Positions 8,575 to 15,605 of a stretch of 64,000 nt of DNA are shown one piece after another. Under the pieces are notes generated by a model. That model was not told where the DNA came from, made no database searches, and worked only from the letters and a program-made list of their open reading frames with translations. The number at the start of each line of letters is the position of its first letter. The stretch's first letter is position 1. The DNA is taken from NCBI RefSeq assembly GCF_024464595.1, contig NZ_JANHAW010000002.1, positions 124,001 to 188,000 on the forward strand, written 5' to 3'. The position numbers were made by a program, and so were the translations under genes. Source of the DNA: Halobellus litoreus (GTDB lineage Archaea; Halobacteriota; Halobacteria; Halobacteriales; Haloferacaceae).

Positions 8575-8763
8575 TCGTCGGATCCAGTGGCTCGTGCCCG
8601 ACGGCTCCGTTCGTCCGCGTCCCGTCCGCAGACGGCTCGTAGCGGTTCGGTCCCGATGCGGAACGGTCGAACGAGACTCGTCTGTGCGCTCTGGCTCACG
8701 AGCGTATGCGAGACAGGATGATATTTTCATTCTAGGCCACCTCAATCTTGCTAAATCAAAAAA

Positions 8764-8777
8764 TTGTCTTGCGACAA
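8764..8777. promoter_or_regulatory. TTGTC-N4-GACAA palindrome upstream of the ferritin gene
   Basis: TTGTCTTGCGACAA has perfect 5-base arms and sits 41-54 bases before the DPS-like ferritin start, directly after an AT-rich stretch (8749-8763) that can serve as TATA region. Its core equals the palindrome upstream of tusA. A repressor bound here would cover the promoter. Confidence 0.5.
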
Positions 8778-8817
8778 ACCAAGTCTAATTCCCATCGCCC
8801 GTGTACGTTGAAATGCG

Positions 8818-9477
8818 ATGTCCGAAGAGAAAACGCACGGAAGCGGCGCTGTCGAACCGGGAGATACGAGCAAGCGAGTCGGCGCGGAAGTCATTCGCGA
8901 GCGTGGCCTCGACCCCGAAGAACTCCGCGAGAAGCTGATCGATGCCATCGGCGCGGAGTTCACGACGTACTACTACTACACGAACCTCCGGATGCACCTC
9001 GCAGGTGAGGAAGACTACAAGGAGATCACCGAAGACGCGCGTCTCGAAGACCGCGCGCACTTCGAGCTCGTCGTCCCGCGGATCTACGAGTTGGAGGGGT
9101 CACTCCCGAACGACATCCGTGATTTCGCGGACCGTGCCTCCTGTCCGGATGCGGAGGTGCCGACGCCGATGGACGACAGCGGCAACTTCGACACCAGCGA
9201 CCTCGAAGTCGAAGATATCCTGGAAGTGTTGCTCGAAGCCGAACGGTGCGCCATTCGGACCTGGAGCGAGATCTGCGATATGACTCGCGAGGCAGACCCA
9301 CGGACGTACGATATGGCCCAGCGGATCCTCAACGAGGAGATGGACCACGAAGCCTGGTTCATCGAGCTCCTGAGCAAGGAACGCGACGACGAGATCAACC
9401 CGGCTGGCCACTTCGCCCGCGGCGAACCAGGTGATGCACCGTACTCGACGAACAACCGGTTCAACGACTCGGCCTGA
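8818..9477 (+). CDS. DPS-like ferritin (thioferritin-type)
   Basis: The 219-residue protein matches the archaeal DPS-like ferritin family. Carboxylate/histidine ligands of the di-iron site are visible (Glu47 in [10 protein letters not shown], the EDRAHFE segment, the EEMDHE segment). Two cysteines, Cys109 (RASCPD) and Cys144 (AERCAIRTW), match the cysteine pair that marks thioferritins. These proteins form 12-mer cages that oxidise and store iron with peroxide. An unstructured hydrophilic N-terminus of about 30 residues precedes the bundle. It follows the rhodanese after a 243-base gap with its own promoter. Confidence 0.9.
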   Translation: MSEEKTHGSGAVEPGDTSKRVGAEVIRERGLDPEELREKLIDAIGAEFTTYYYYTNLRMHLAGEEDYKEITEDARLEDRAHFELVVPRIYELEGSLPNDIRDFADRASCPDAEVPTPMDDSGNFDTSDLEVEDILEVLLEAERCAIRTWSEICDMTREADPRTYDMAQRILNEEMDHEAWFIELLSKERDDEINPAGHFARGEPGDAPYSTNNRFNDSA

Positions 9478-9520
9478 GTCCGGTAGTCGGCCTTCCCATC
9501 CTCTCTACACTCTCATCCGT

Positions 9521-9904
9521 ATGACACAGTCGTCAAACGAAACGTGGACCGTCACGATCGTCGTGCCCGCGGAATCGTCGCTGGATGGGGCCGGTGAAAC
9601 GTTCGAACTCGACGTGAATACGGACGAGACGATCCTCGCTGCCGCGCGTGCTGCGGGGGTCTGGCTGCCGGCCGACTGTCAGCAGGGCTGGTGTACCACC
9701 TGTGCTGCTCGCCTCGTCGACGGCGACGTCGTCCATCCCAACGCGCGTCGATATTTCGACGAAGACCGCGAGGCTGGGTACGTACTCCTCTGCACTGCGA
9801 AGCCTCGGGCCGATACGACCGTCGTCGTCGATCAGTACGACGACTTTCTCGAGCTCAGGGCAGCCAACGACAACCCACCGGGGAACTCGAAACTGGACTC
9901 ATAG
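9521..9904 (+). CDS. [2Fe-2S] ferredoxin
   Basis: From ATG 9521 the product has 127 residues with plant-type ferredoxin cluster ligands Cys53, Cys58, Cys61 and Cys91 (C-x4-C-x2-C-x29-C). The preceding TILAAARAAGVWLP helix and following VLLCTAKP segment are typical. It is acidic and soluble. It lies 43 bases after the ferritin gene and could carry electrons for iron release or for sulfur metabolism; the partner is not evident. Confidence 0.9.
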   Translation: MTQSSNETWTVTIVVPAESSLDGAGETFELDVNTDETILAAARAAGVWLPADCQQGWCTTCAARLVDGDVVHPNARRYFDEDREAGYVLLCTAKPRADTTVVVDQYDDFLELRAANDNPPGNSKLDS

Positions 9905-10310
9905 ACGGAACAACGAGTACGAACGGCGCACAGTCGGCCGGGACTGCCGATCGGGATCACGGGGAGCCAACGTACGAGGCAGCCTCCGTTTTGCACGGGG
10001 AGTACCACTCTGTTCGGCAGCGGCGAGGACACGCCGACGGTCTCCCGAGGTCGGTGTCGCCGCGTGGGACCGCGATGCCGCGCAGCAACGTTCACCGATC
10101 CGCGATGCAGTTCGAGGAGTTCTTCAGAGGGTTCCGCAAGCTGAAAGCCGAACGCAGGGTACCGATGCCGCAAGCGGCCTCAAATCATCCATCTCGCTCG
10201 CCGTGCTGGTCGTTGAACACGAAGGTGAACAGCGCGTCGTCAGTCCGCCACATCGGGTATTCGAGATTCTGGCAAGCCTTGGACCATCAACCGTCACCGA
10301 AACGTCTAAT
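9905..10310. other. Intergenic stretch without a supported gene
   Basis: About 400 bases separate the ferredoxin from the HxlR regulator. Several frames are open in both directions, but none shows a recognisable motif, acidic haloarchaeal composition or consistent codon bias. It may hold decayed coding sequence at the edge of the accessory region. Confidence 0.4.
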
Positions 10311-10667
10311 TCAGATAGTTCTAGGAACGGTCAGGAGAGGTCGCCAGTCCGGCTCCAGCTCATCGAACATAATAGCGAGTGATTCGCCTTTCTCGGTCAG
10401 GTCATAGTACGTGGCAATGGGGCGATCTTCTAAGCGCCGGCGAATGAGGACTCGCTCCTCCAGTTCCTTGAGAACCCGTGAGAGAGTAGAGGAATCGGCA
10501 GGCCTCTCTTCCTTTATGCTGTTGAATCGCTGTTCACCATTCATCACGAGGTAGTGCAAGATGACGAGTCGCCATTTCGATCCGATCTCCTCGAAGGCTT
10601 GTGTCATCGGGCACACCGAAAAATGGTCCTCGTCGCCGCTTTCGGACTCGTGGGAATCTGGTGGCAT
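10311..10667 (-). CDS. HxlR-family winged-helix transcriptional regulator
   Basis: From ATG 10667 the protein has 118 residues. The HxlR pattern is clear: Cys19-Pro near the N-terminus (FSVCPMTQAFEEIGSKW), a core helix, LSRVLKELEERVLIRRR recognition region, and a wing ending TYYDLTEKGESL. HxlR proteins are dimeric and often sense aldehydes, thiols or oxidants through the conserved cysteine. A GTG start at 10691 would add eight residues but falls inside a palindrome, so it is less likely. Codon use is more AT-rich than in the flanking core genes. Confidence 0.88.
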   Translation of the reverse strand: MPPDSHESESGDEDHFSVCPMTQAFEEIGSKWRLVILHYLVMNGEQRFNSIKEERPADSSTLSRVLKELEERVLIRRRLEDRPIATYYDLTEKGESLAIMFDELEPDWRPLLTVPRTI

Positions 10668-10681
10668 CAGCGAACACCTAT

Positions 10682-10698
10682 GTGTTAACACCTAACAC
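10682..10698. promoter_or_regulatory. Inverted repeat upstream of the HxlR gene
   Basis: GTGTTAACACCTAACAC contains the perfect 10-base palindrome GTGTTAACAC and an outer pair GTGTTA/TAACAC. It lies 15-31 bases before the HxlR start, where an autoregulatory operator would be expected. Confidence 0.4.
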
Positions 10699-10809
10699 AC
10701 ACAGCCACAAAAAAGAACCACCCACCAGCATAGAGAAGCATTAGATATTCTGATCCGATGACTACGGCACTCGCCACACCTTTTTCTCCAATGCGTGGTA
10801 ATAAATCAC

Positions 10810-12315
10810 ATGGTAGAGCCAGATTCCCATATACCCGAATCTCCACTTGATTCAGCTGCAGGGGCCGCCGAATCCCACGTCATCGAGGCGTTCAAACTGT
10901 TGAGCGACGAAATTCGATTGGCAATCCTGCTGGCACTGTGGGAGGTGTACAATCCCTATGCCGAGGACAACGCTGTCTCGTTTTCGCGGTTGTTCGACCG
11001 CATCGGCGTCCAGGACAGCGGCAATTTCAGCTACCACCTCGACAGACTGGTCGGTCACTATGTCGAAAAAACCGACGCCGGCTACCGACTCCGAAACTCC
11101 GGGCTCAAAATCGTCCGGGCAGTCATCGCAGGCTCGGGCCTCGAATCGCGCCGTCTGCTACCAACCGAGATTCCTCGGTCCTGCTACCACTGTGGTGCTC
11201 CAGTGGAACTCAGTTACGAAGACGAGCGACTCTACCAGATCTGTACCGAGTGCGAGGGGAATATCGGCCCCGAGTCTACCGAACAGACGCGTGAGGGAAC
11301 GCTCATCGTCTACGATGACTTCAACCCCGCCGGCTTGTCCCATCGGACGCCCGAGGAGGTATTCGTGGCAGGAACGATCGAGTACGTTCAAACCGTCAAG
11401 TTACTCATCAGGGGTGTTTGTCCGGAATGTTCCGGACCGATCGAGGAATCCCTGGAGATCTGTGATTCCCACGACGCTCCGGCGGGGGAACTCTGCCCCA
11501 ACTGTGGCACGTCGATGCGTGGTGGCTGGAACGAAGCCCGGGTCAGTTACGTGTGCTCGGTCTGCAAGCACAGCGCGTCCTATCCGGCGTGGGTGGCTGT
11601 ATTCGACCATCCTGCGGTCGTCGCGTTTTACCACGAACACGGATTCGATATGACCTACGGCCTTGACGACCCCGAGGTCTGTGGCCGGTTGTTCGATCGC
11701 CTCAAAAAGGAACAGACGGTCGTGTCCAGAGATCCAGTTCGGATTCGCGTGACCGCCACATATGATGGAGCGGAGCTCCACCTGACCCTCGATGAGAATC
11801 TCACTGTCGTAGGTGTCAGCCGCGACGACTCCGGGACGGATCGTGACTTGGATGCGGCTGCGAACAAACGGGTTGCGAGCAGTTCCTCTCCTGAGATCTC
11901 CTCCACAGACAGTGGGGAGAGCGATGAGTCGGTCAGTCTTCCAGACACTGATGACTGCCTACAGACGCTCCGACGCTCTCGTTGGCCGGATGGAACTCGA
12001 TGTCCGAACTGCGACAGTATGGATACGATCAAGAAAGGAACGACGAGCAAGGGCGCACAACGGTACAAGTGCCAGACTTGCGATGGCAAATTCAACGACC
12101 TGACGGGGACGCTCTTAGCCGATCATCAACTTTCTATTCCGGAAATGGTCCATATCATCCGAGAGATGAACACGACAGAGGTCACGCAAATTGCGCGACA
12201 ACTCGACCGTTCCTACAAAGCCGTGCTGGAATTCGCTCACGAGGTCCGAGATAGCGGTACCGCGAGTTTCGAATCCACTGTTGTGACAGCCGTATCTCGG
12301 TCGAACTCAGTCTGA
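10810..12315 (+). CDS. Winged-helix / zinc-ribbon regulator fused to a transposase-type zinc ribbon
   Basis: From ATG 10810 (GTG 10795 is possible) the product has 501 residues. Residues ~25-105 form an ArsR-like winged helix (AFKLLSDEIRLAILLAL). Residues ~120-270 hold several CxxC pairs (CYHCGAP, CTEC, CPEC, CPNC, CSVC) as in a haloarchaeal regulator family. After an acidic Ser-rich linker (~350-375), residues ~385-485 hold a different ribbon (Cys398, Cys401, Cys421, Cys424) followed by a helix-turn-helix. That segment matches the N-terminus of IS1595-type transposases (RWPDGxxCPNC ... TSKGAQRYKCQTC ... FNDLTGT). There is no DDE catalytic domain. It is read as a DNA-binding regulator that has captured a transposase DNA-binding module. 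Confidence 0.8.
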   Translation: MVEPDSHIPESPLDSAAGAAESHVIEAFKLLSDEIRLAILLALWEVYNPYAEDNAVSFSRLFDRIGVQDSGNFSYHLDRLVGHYVEKTDAGYRLRNSGLKIVRAVIAGSGLESRRLLPTEIPRSCYHCGAPVELSYEDERLYQICTECEGNIGPESTEQTREGTLIVYDDFNPAGLSHRTPEEVFVAGTIEYVQTVKLLIRGVCPECSGPIEESLEICDSHDAPAGELCPNCGTSMRGGWNEARVSYVCSVCKHSASYPAWVAVFDHPAVVAFYHEHGFDMTYGLDDPEVCGRLFDRLKKEQTVVSRDPVRIRVTATYDGAELHLTLDENLTVVGVSRDDSGTDRDLDAAANKRVASSSSPEISSTDSGESDESVSLPDTDDCLQTLRRSRWPDGTRCPNCDSMDTIKKGTTSKGAQRYKCQTCDGKFNDLTGTLLADHQLSIPEMVHIIREMNTTEVTQIARQLDRSYKAVLEFAHEVRDSGTASFESTVVTAVSRSNSV

Positions 12316-12828
12316 CGATTGGTCTCCAACACAACGGACGTGATCCGATGTCCGAAAGAGTGCTCCGGGATCACTGAAATCAGTCTCCACCTGTTCTATT
12401 ACCCGGTCACAAACGAAGCCAGGTCCGCGATGAATTTTCTCGGACGGCAAATCGAGTTCGCCCGACGAAACAGAACCAGGATACGATGCCTCATTCGGAT
12501 CTCGTCCGAGTCCTGGTTTCTACATATGACTTCGTAGAGACTTCGGACCCCGTCCCCCGCGTCATCAGAATCGCGCCGTCACCAGCAACGCACCTGTGTC
12601 GCCAAGACACGGCGAACAGAGTGGATCAGACAGACAGTGTGCTTACTGAAATTTCATACAGATTATACTTTTGGTCCGTCCAATAGTATCAGTAGGTGAG
12701 TCGTGAGGGCACGATGCCGGCCGCCAATGCCCGCTAAACGACCCCGTGGACGACCAGTGGCACAGAGTATCACGTAGAACGTGACGCGGAAGCACAACCG
12801 ACGCCGGCCGACTACACGGTGAGTACTC
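12316..12828. other. Intergenic stretch, AT-richer, no supported gene
   Basis: This 513-base gap has short open frames without recognisable motifs. It contains an AT-rich segment near 12655-12675 (possible TATA region) and an inverted repeat at 12770-12784 before the methyltransferase. It is probably a long regulatory region or remnant DNA. Confidence 0.4.
12770..12784. promoter_or_regulatory. TCACGT-AGA-ACGTGA inverted repeat upstream of the methyltransferase
   Basis: A perfect 6-base-arm inverted repeat with a three-base spacer lies 45-59 bases before the O-methyltransferase start. It is a candidate operator; the regulator is unknown, although the fused regulator just upstream is a natural suspect. 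Confidence 0.4.
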
Positions 12829-13893
12829 ATGGCAGAAACCACACCAGACGATAGAGAACACACGCCCGAAGAAACCGAACCGAGTCCGGAACACATTATG
12901 CAGGTTGCGACCGGATTTTGGGGGACGAAAGTTTTGGGTGCAGCCGTCGATCTAGAACTATTCACCGTCCTCGCAGACGGAGGGCTTCGAGCCTCCGAGA
13001 TCGAACGGGAACTCGGCTTGCATCCCCGGGCGACCAGAGATTTCCTCGACACGCTCGCGTCGCTCGGATTCCTCGAACGTGACAACGGGGACGATCCCCG
13101 GTATCGGAACACGCCGGAGACTGCGGCATTTCTGAACAAGGCCGATCCACGCTACATCGGTGGCGCGATCAACATCTTCAACCAGCAAACCTACGACGTG
13201 TGGGGAGGGCTCGAAGAGAGTCTGCGAACAGGCGAACCACAGGGAGTCATCGATGAGACGGGCGAACCGCTGTGGGAGGAGATGTACGATGACCCTATGG
13301 AACTAGAGGCGTTCGCCGAGGGGATGGCCGGGCTGTCAAAGGGGAACTTCGTCGCGTTTGCCGAGCAGTTCGATTTCTCGGACTACGACTCGATGACGGA
13401 CGTTGGAGGTGCTCTCGGCGACCTGTCTCGGATCGTGGCCCGACGCGAATCCCACCTTTCGATCACTACGACGGACCTGCCGGAGGTGGCTGAACTGGCC
13501 CGCGAGCGCATCCATACTGACGGCCTTGAGGATCGGATCGACGCCGTCAGCAGCGACTACAACGAGGAGCCCATCCCCGACGCGGACCTCGTAACAGCGA
13601 GTCTGGTCCTCCATCAGGAGAACCTGGAGACGAAAAAGACGCTCATGGAGAAGTTCTACGATGCCGTCAACCCGGGCGGAACCTTCGTCGCTATCGACCA
13701 CATCATCGACGACGAGCGCCAGGCGAATACTATGGGTCTGATGATGTCGCTGAATATGCTCGTATACTACGGTGACGCATTCGACTACACCGGGCAACAG
13801 TTCGTGTCGTGGGCGGAGGACGCAGGCTTCGAGGACGTCCAGATTCAGCATTTGAAGGGGCCAGCGAGTATGGGGATTGCACACAAGGGTTGA
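12829..13893 (+). CDS. SAM-dependent O-methyltransferase (acetylserotonin OMT / CrtF-like family)
   Basis: The 354-residue protein has an N-terminal winged-helix dimerisation domain (residues ~25-110, VATGFWGTKVLGAAVDLELF and a following wing) and a C-terminal Rossmann methyltransferase domain. The SAM-binding loop reads MTDVGGALGDLSRIV, a slight variant of the usual DVGGGxG, with Ala in one Gly position. A catalytic-region segment VLHQENLETKKTLMEKFYDAVNPGG is typical. Such enzymes methylate hydroxyl groups of small molecules; the substrate is unknown. It lies in the accessory region beside regulators, which suggests a specialised or detoxifying role. Confidence 0.85.
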   Translation: MAETTPDDREHTPEETEPSPEHIMQVATGFWGTKVLGAAVDLELFTVLADGGLRASEIERELGLHPRATRDFLDTLASLGFLERDNGDDPRYRNTPETAAFLNKADPRYIGGAINIFNQQTYDVWGGLEESLRTGEPQGVIDETGEPLWEEMYDDPMELEAFAEGMAGLSKGNFVAFAEQFDFSDYDSMTDVGGALGDLSRIVARRESHLSITTTDLPEVAELARERIHTDGLEDRIDAVSSDYNEEPIPDADLVTASLVLHQENLETKKTLMEKFYDAVNPGGTFVAIDHIIDDERQANTMGLMMSLNMLVYYGDAFDYTGQQFVSWAEDAGFEDVQIQHLKGPASMGIAHKG

Positions 13894-13896
13894 ATT

Positions 13897-14140
13897 TCAG
13901 AGAGTATCCTCATCAGGCGGTTTCGCCGGTCTCGCTCCGCGTAACAGCACCAGGATGATCCCGGGCGCGTGGAGTTCGGGTCGTAGTTGCAGTTCGGACA
14001 GTAGAGGTCGAACGTCATCGCATAGCATCTCTCGCATTCGTCACAAATCCCGGTACTGGCGTCGTGGTTTTCACACACATCAACGGACGTTTCGAGTTTG
14101 GCAGAGCACCGCGAGCAGACGCCAGCACTGTCGATAAAAA
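13897..14140 (-). pseudogene. Degraded zinc-ribbon regulator fragment
   Basis: The minus strand encodes AGVCSRCSAKLETSVDVCE followed by more CxxC pairs ending YCPNCNYDP. This aligns with residues ~205-255 of the fused regulator at 10810-12315 (GVCPECSGPIEESLEICDSHDA). No winged helix or start is present upstream. After YDP the frame drifts into unrelated sequence, but a one-base shift gives PGIILVLLRGARPAK and a stop at 13897, four bases from the convergent methyltransferase stop. It is read as the 3' relict of a regulator paralog with a frameshift. Confidence 0.5.
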
Positions 14141-14253
14141 GTCTGCGTGTCGCCACTCGCCTGAATTGGCTGCTTAGGCAGAGACAGCAAATTACTCGGC
14201 ATCGTATTGTAAGTGGAACCAATCGTTTTCAGGCTCGTATACGTACTTAGCTT

Positions 14254-14865
14254 ATGGGCCACGATAGCATACCACACCAAAATACTGAGTCTCCAATCGG
14301 TGACATCGCGTATCTCGCGCGGTCCGAACACCGCGTCCCGACACTCGTCGCGCTGACAGAGCGTCCCCGGAGTCGCTCTGAGCTCTGTGAGTTGGCCGGT
14401 GTTTCGTCCTCGACGATACGGCGAACGCTAGACGAATTCGAAGACCGAATCTGGATCCGCAAGGACGGCTACCAGTACGAAATCACACAATCGGGGGAAG
14501 CAATCGCGTTCGCAATGGAAGAGCTGATTGCTCTGGTCAGCGCCGAGCGAAAGCTGCGTGACGTCTGGCACTGGCTTCCTGACGATGCGATCGAATTCGC
14601 ACTCGAACCGAGTTCAGGAGTGACCGTGACCGTCCCCGAATACGACGCCCCGTACCGTCCGATAAACCGATACAGATCGCTGCTCGAAGGGACCGACCGG
14701 TTCCGGTACCTCGGAGTCGGCATTACCCTGATTGAACCCTGTCGAGAACTGTCCAGACTAAATCAGGATGAATCTTGTCGACGGGCTCGCCTCGATCGAG
14801 GACGGGCACCGAGTGACAGGATTCACACTCGCGATACCTTGTACGCGAGTATGTCCGAGGATTGA
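14254..14865 (+). CDS. Winged-helix transcriptional regulator, probably truncated
   Basis: The 203-residue frame begins with a typical haloarchaeal winged helix (residues ~18-90: SEHRVPTLVALTERPRSRSEL, then VSSSTIRRTLDEFEDR) and continues with a domain containing YRSLLEGTDRFRYLG. Homologous regulators of this architecture usually run to about 260 residues. Here the frame leaves family-like sequence around residue 165 (LIEPCRELSRLN) and ends in an arginine-rich tail. It therefore seems to be a 3'-truncated gene, possibly still able to bind DNA. Confidence 0.65.
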   Translation: MGHDSIPHQNTESPIGDIAYLARSEHRVPTLVALTERPRSRSELCELAGVSSSTIRRTLDEFEDRIWIRKDGYQYEITQSGEAIAFAMEELIALVSAERKLRDVWHWLPDDAIEFALEPSSGVTVTVPEYDAPYRPINRYRSLLEGTDRFRYLGVGITLIEPCRELSRLNQDESCRRARLDRGRAPSDRIHTRDTLYASMSED

Positions 14866-14938
14866 TACACCCCGTCGCACAGATCCGGCAATAGTACTGG
14901 GTGAACCCAGAAACCGGGGTGCTATCCATCGAAACCAC
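14723..14938 (-). CDS. Possible small zinc-finger protein or relict
   Basis: A 71-codon frame antisense to the end of the truncated regulator encodes two cysteine pairs, YYCRIC and CESCH, separated by about 17 residues, as in zinc-ribbon microproteins. A second ATG at 14929 is an alternative start. The location inside decaying sequence makes it equally likely to be a fragment of a larger gene. Confidence 0.3.
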   Translation of the reverse strand: MVSMDSTPVSGFTQYYCRICATGCINPRTYSRTRYRECESCHSVPVLDRGEPVDKIHPDLVWTVLDRVQSG

Positions 14939-15101
14939 CCCGATTTGCTGAGGAAATCGCCCGACATCGACGGGGTGCGTTTAGATTCCACTTGGTCGCA
15001 GTTTGAGACGGATTTTTTGAAACGCTAAAAACGGAGAATACGTCCGAATAGACGCCTCTACGAAGTGATTTGGTTTTACTTCGATTCGGGCAAAGTTCGC
15101 A

Positions 15102-15176
15102 TGGGCGCTGCAGGATTTGAACCCGCGACAACTTGGTCCGAAGCCAAGCACTCTGTCCAAACTGAGCTAAGCGCCC
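15102..15176 (-). tRNA. tRNA-Arg (anticodon TCG)
   Basis: The 75-base transcript folds as a complete cloverleaf: acceptor stem GGGCGCT/AGCGCCC, D arm GCTC...GAGT, anticodon stem CTTGG/CCAAG with loop CTTCGGA, and T arm GCGGG-TTCAAAT-CCTGC. The anticodon is TCG, which decodes CGA/CGN arginine codons. The discriminator base is A; the CCA tail is not encoded and no intron is present. Its 3' end faces the accessory region at 9.9-15.1 kb. Confidence 0.95.
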
Positions 15177-15299
15177 TCACTCCTGGATACCGGCGTCGGT
15201 TAATTTAAACCCACGGATTCGCGCCCGATGTCGTCCTACTCCCGACACTACAATCTGATTCCCCACCCTCTGAGACGGCGCACACACTGGTTCCGATGC

Positions 15300-15605
15300 T
15301 TAGCGATTCTCGCGTTGCTCTACCTTGTTCAACTCGATGAGTAGCCGGAAGACGGCCTTCACGAGATTCGAGTCCACGTCGAACTGTTCGGCATTCCGCC
15401 CCGCACGCTCCATCACGCGTTCTTCCTGGTTCTCGTCGGTCGTTGGTAGATCCTGTTCGGCTTTCACCTGGGCGACCGAGTCGGCGACGTAGGTCCGTCG
15501 CGCAATCAGTTCAACGATCTCCCGGTCGATGTCTTCGATCTCCTCACGCAGTTCGTCCAGGGACGGGTCTTCGTCGTCGGAGGTGGTGTATTCGTTTCGA
15601 GTCAT
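15300..15605 (-). CDS. Chorismate mutase (AroQ class)
   Basis: From ATG 15605 the product has 101 residues: a disordered acidic start, then the all-helical chorismate mutase domain beginning LDELREEIEDIDREIVELIA with RRTYVADSVAQVKAEQ and a last helix FRLLIELNKVEQ. It converts chorismate to prephenate for Phe/Tyr synthesis. The start overlaps the shikimate kinase stop by four bases (ATGA), so the two shikimate-pathway genes are cotranscribed. Confidence 0.92.
   Translation of the reverse strand: MTRNEYTTSDDEDPSLDELREEIEDIDREIVELIARRTYVADSVAQVKAEQDLPTTDENQEERVMERAGRNAEQFDVDSNLVKAVFRLLIELNKVEQRENR

Noticed and set aside
9648-10382. Overlapping plus-strand frames after the ferredoxin
   Set aside because: They begin inside the ferredoxin in another frame and show no family features; I left the stretch as intergenic.
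11950-12315. A separate IS1595 transposase gene or insertion sequence
   Set aside because: The segment is in frame with the regulator, has no DDE domain and I see no terminal inverted repeats or target duplication.
15061-15110. Encoded CCA end and integration repeat at the tRNA
   Set aside because: The base after the discriminator is T on the tRNA strand, so CCA is not encoded, and no second copy of the tRNA 3' end was found by eye.
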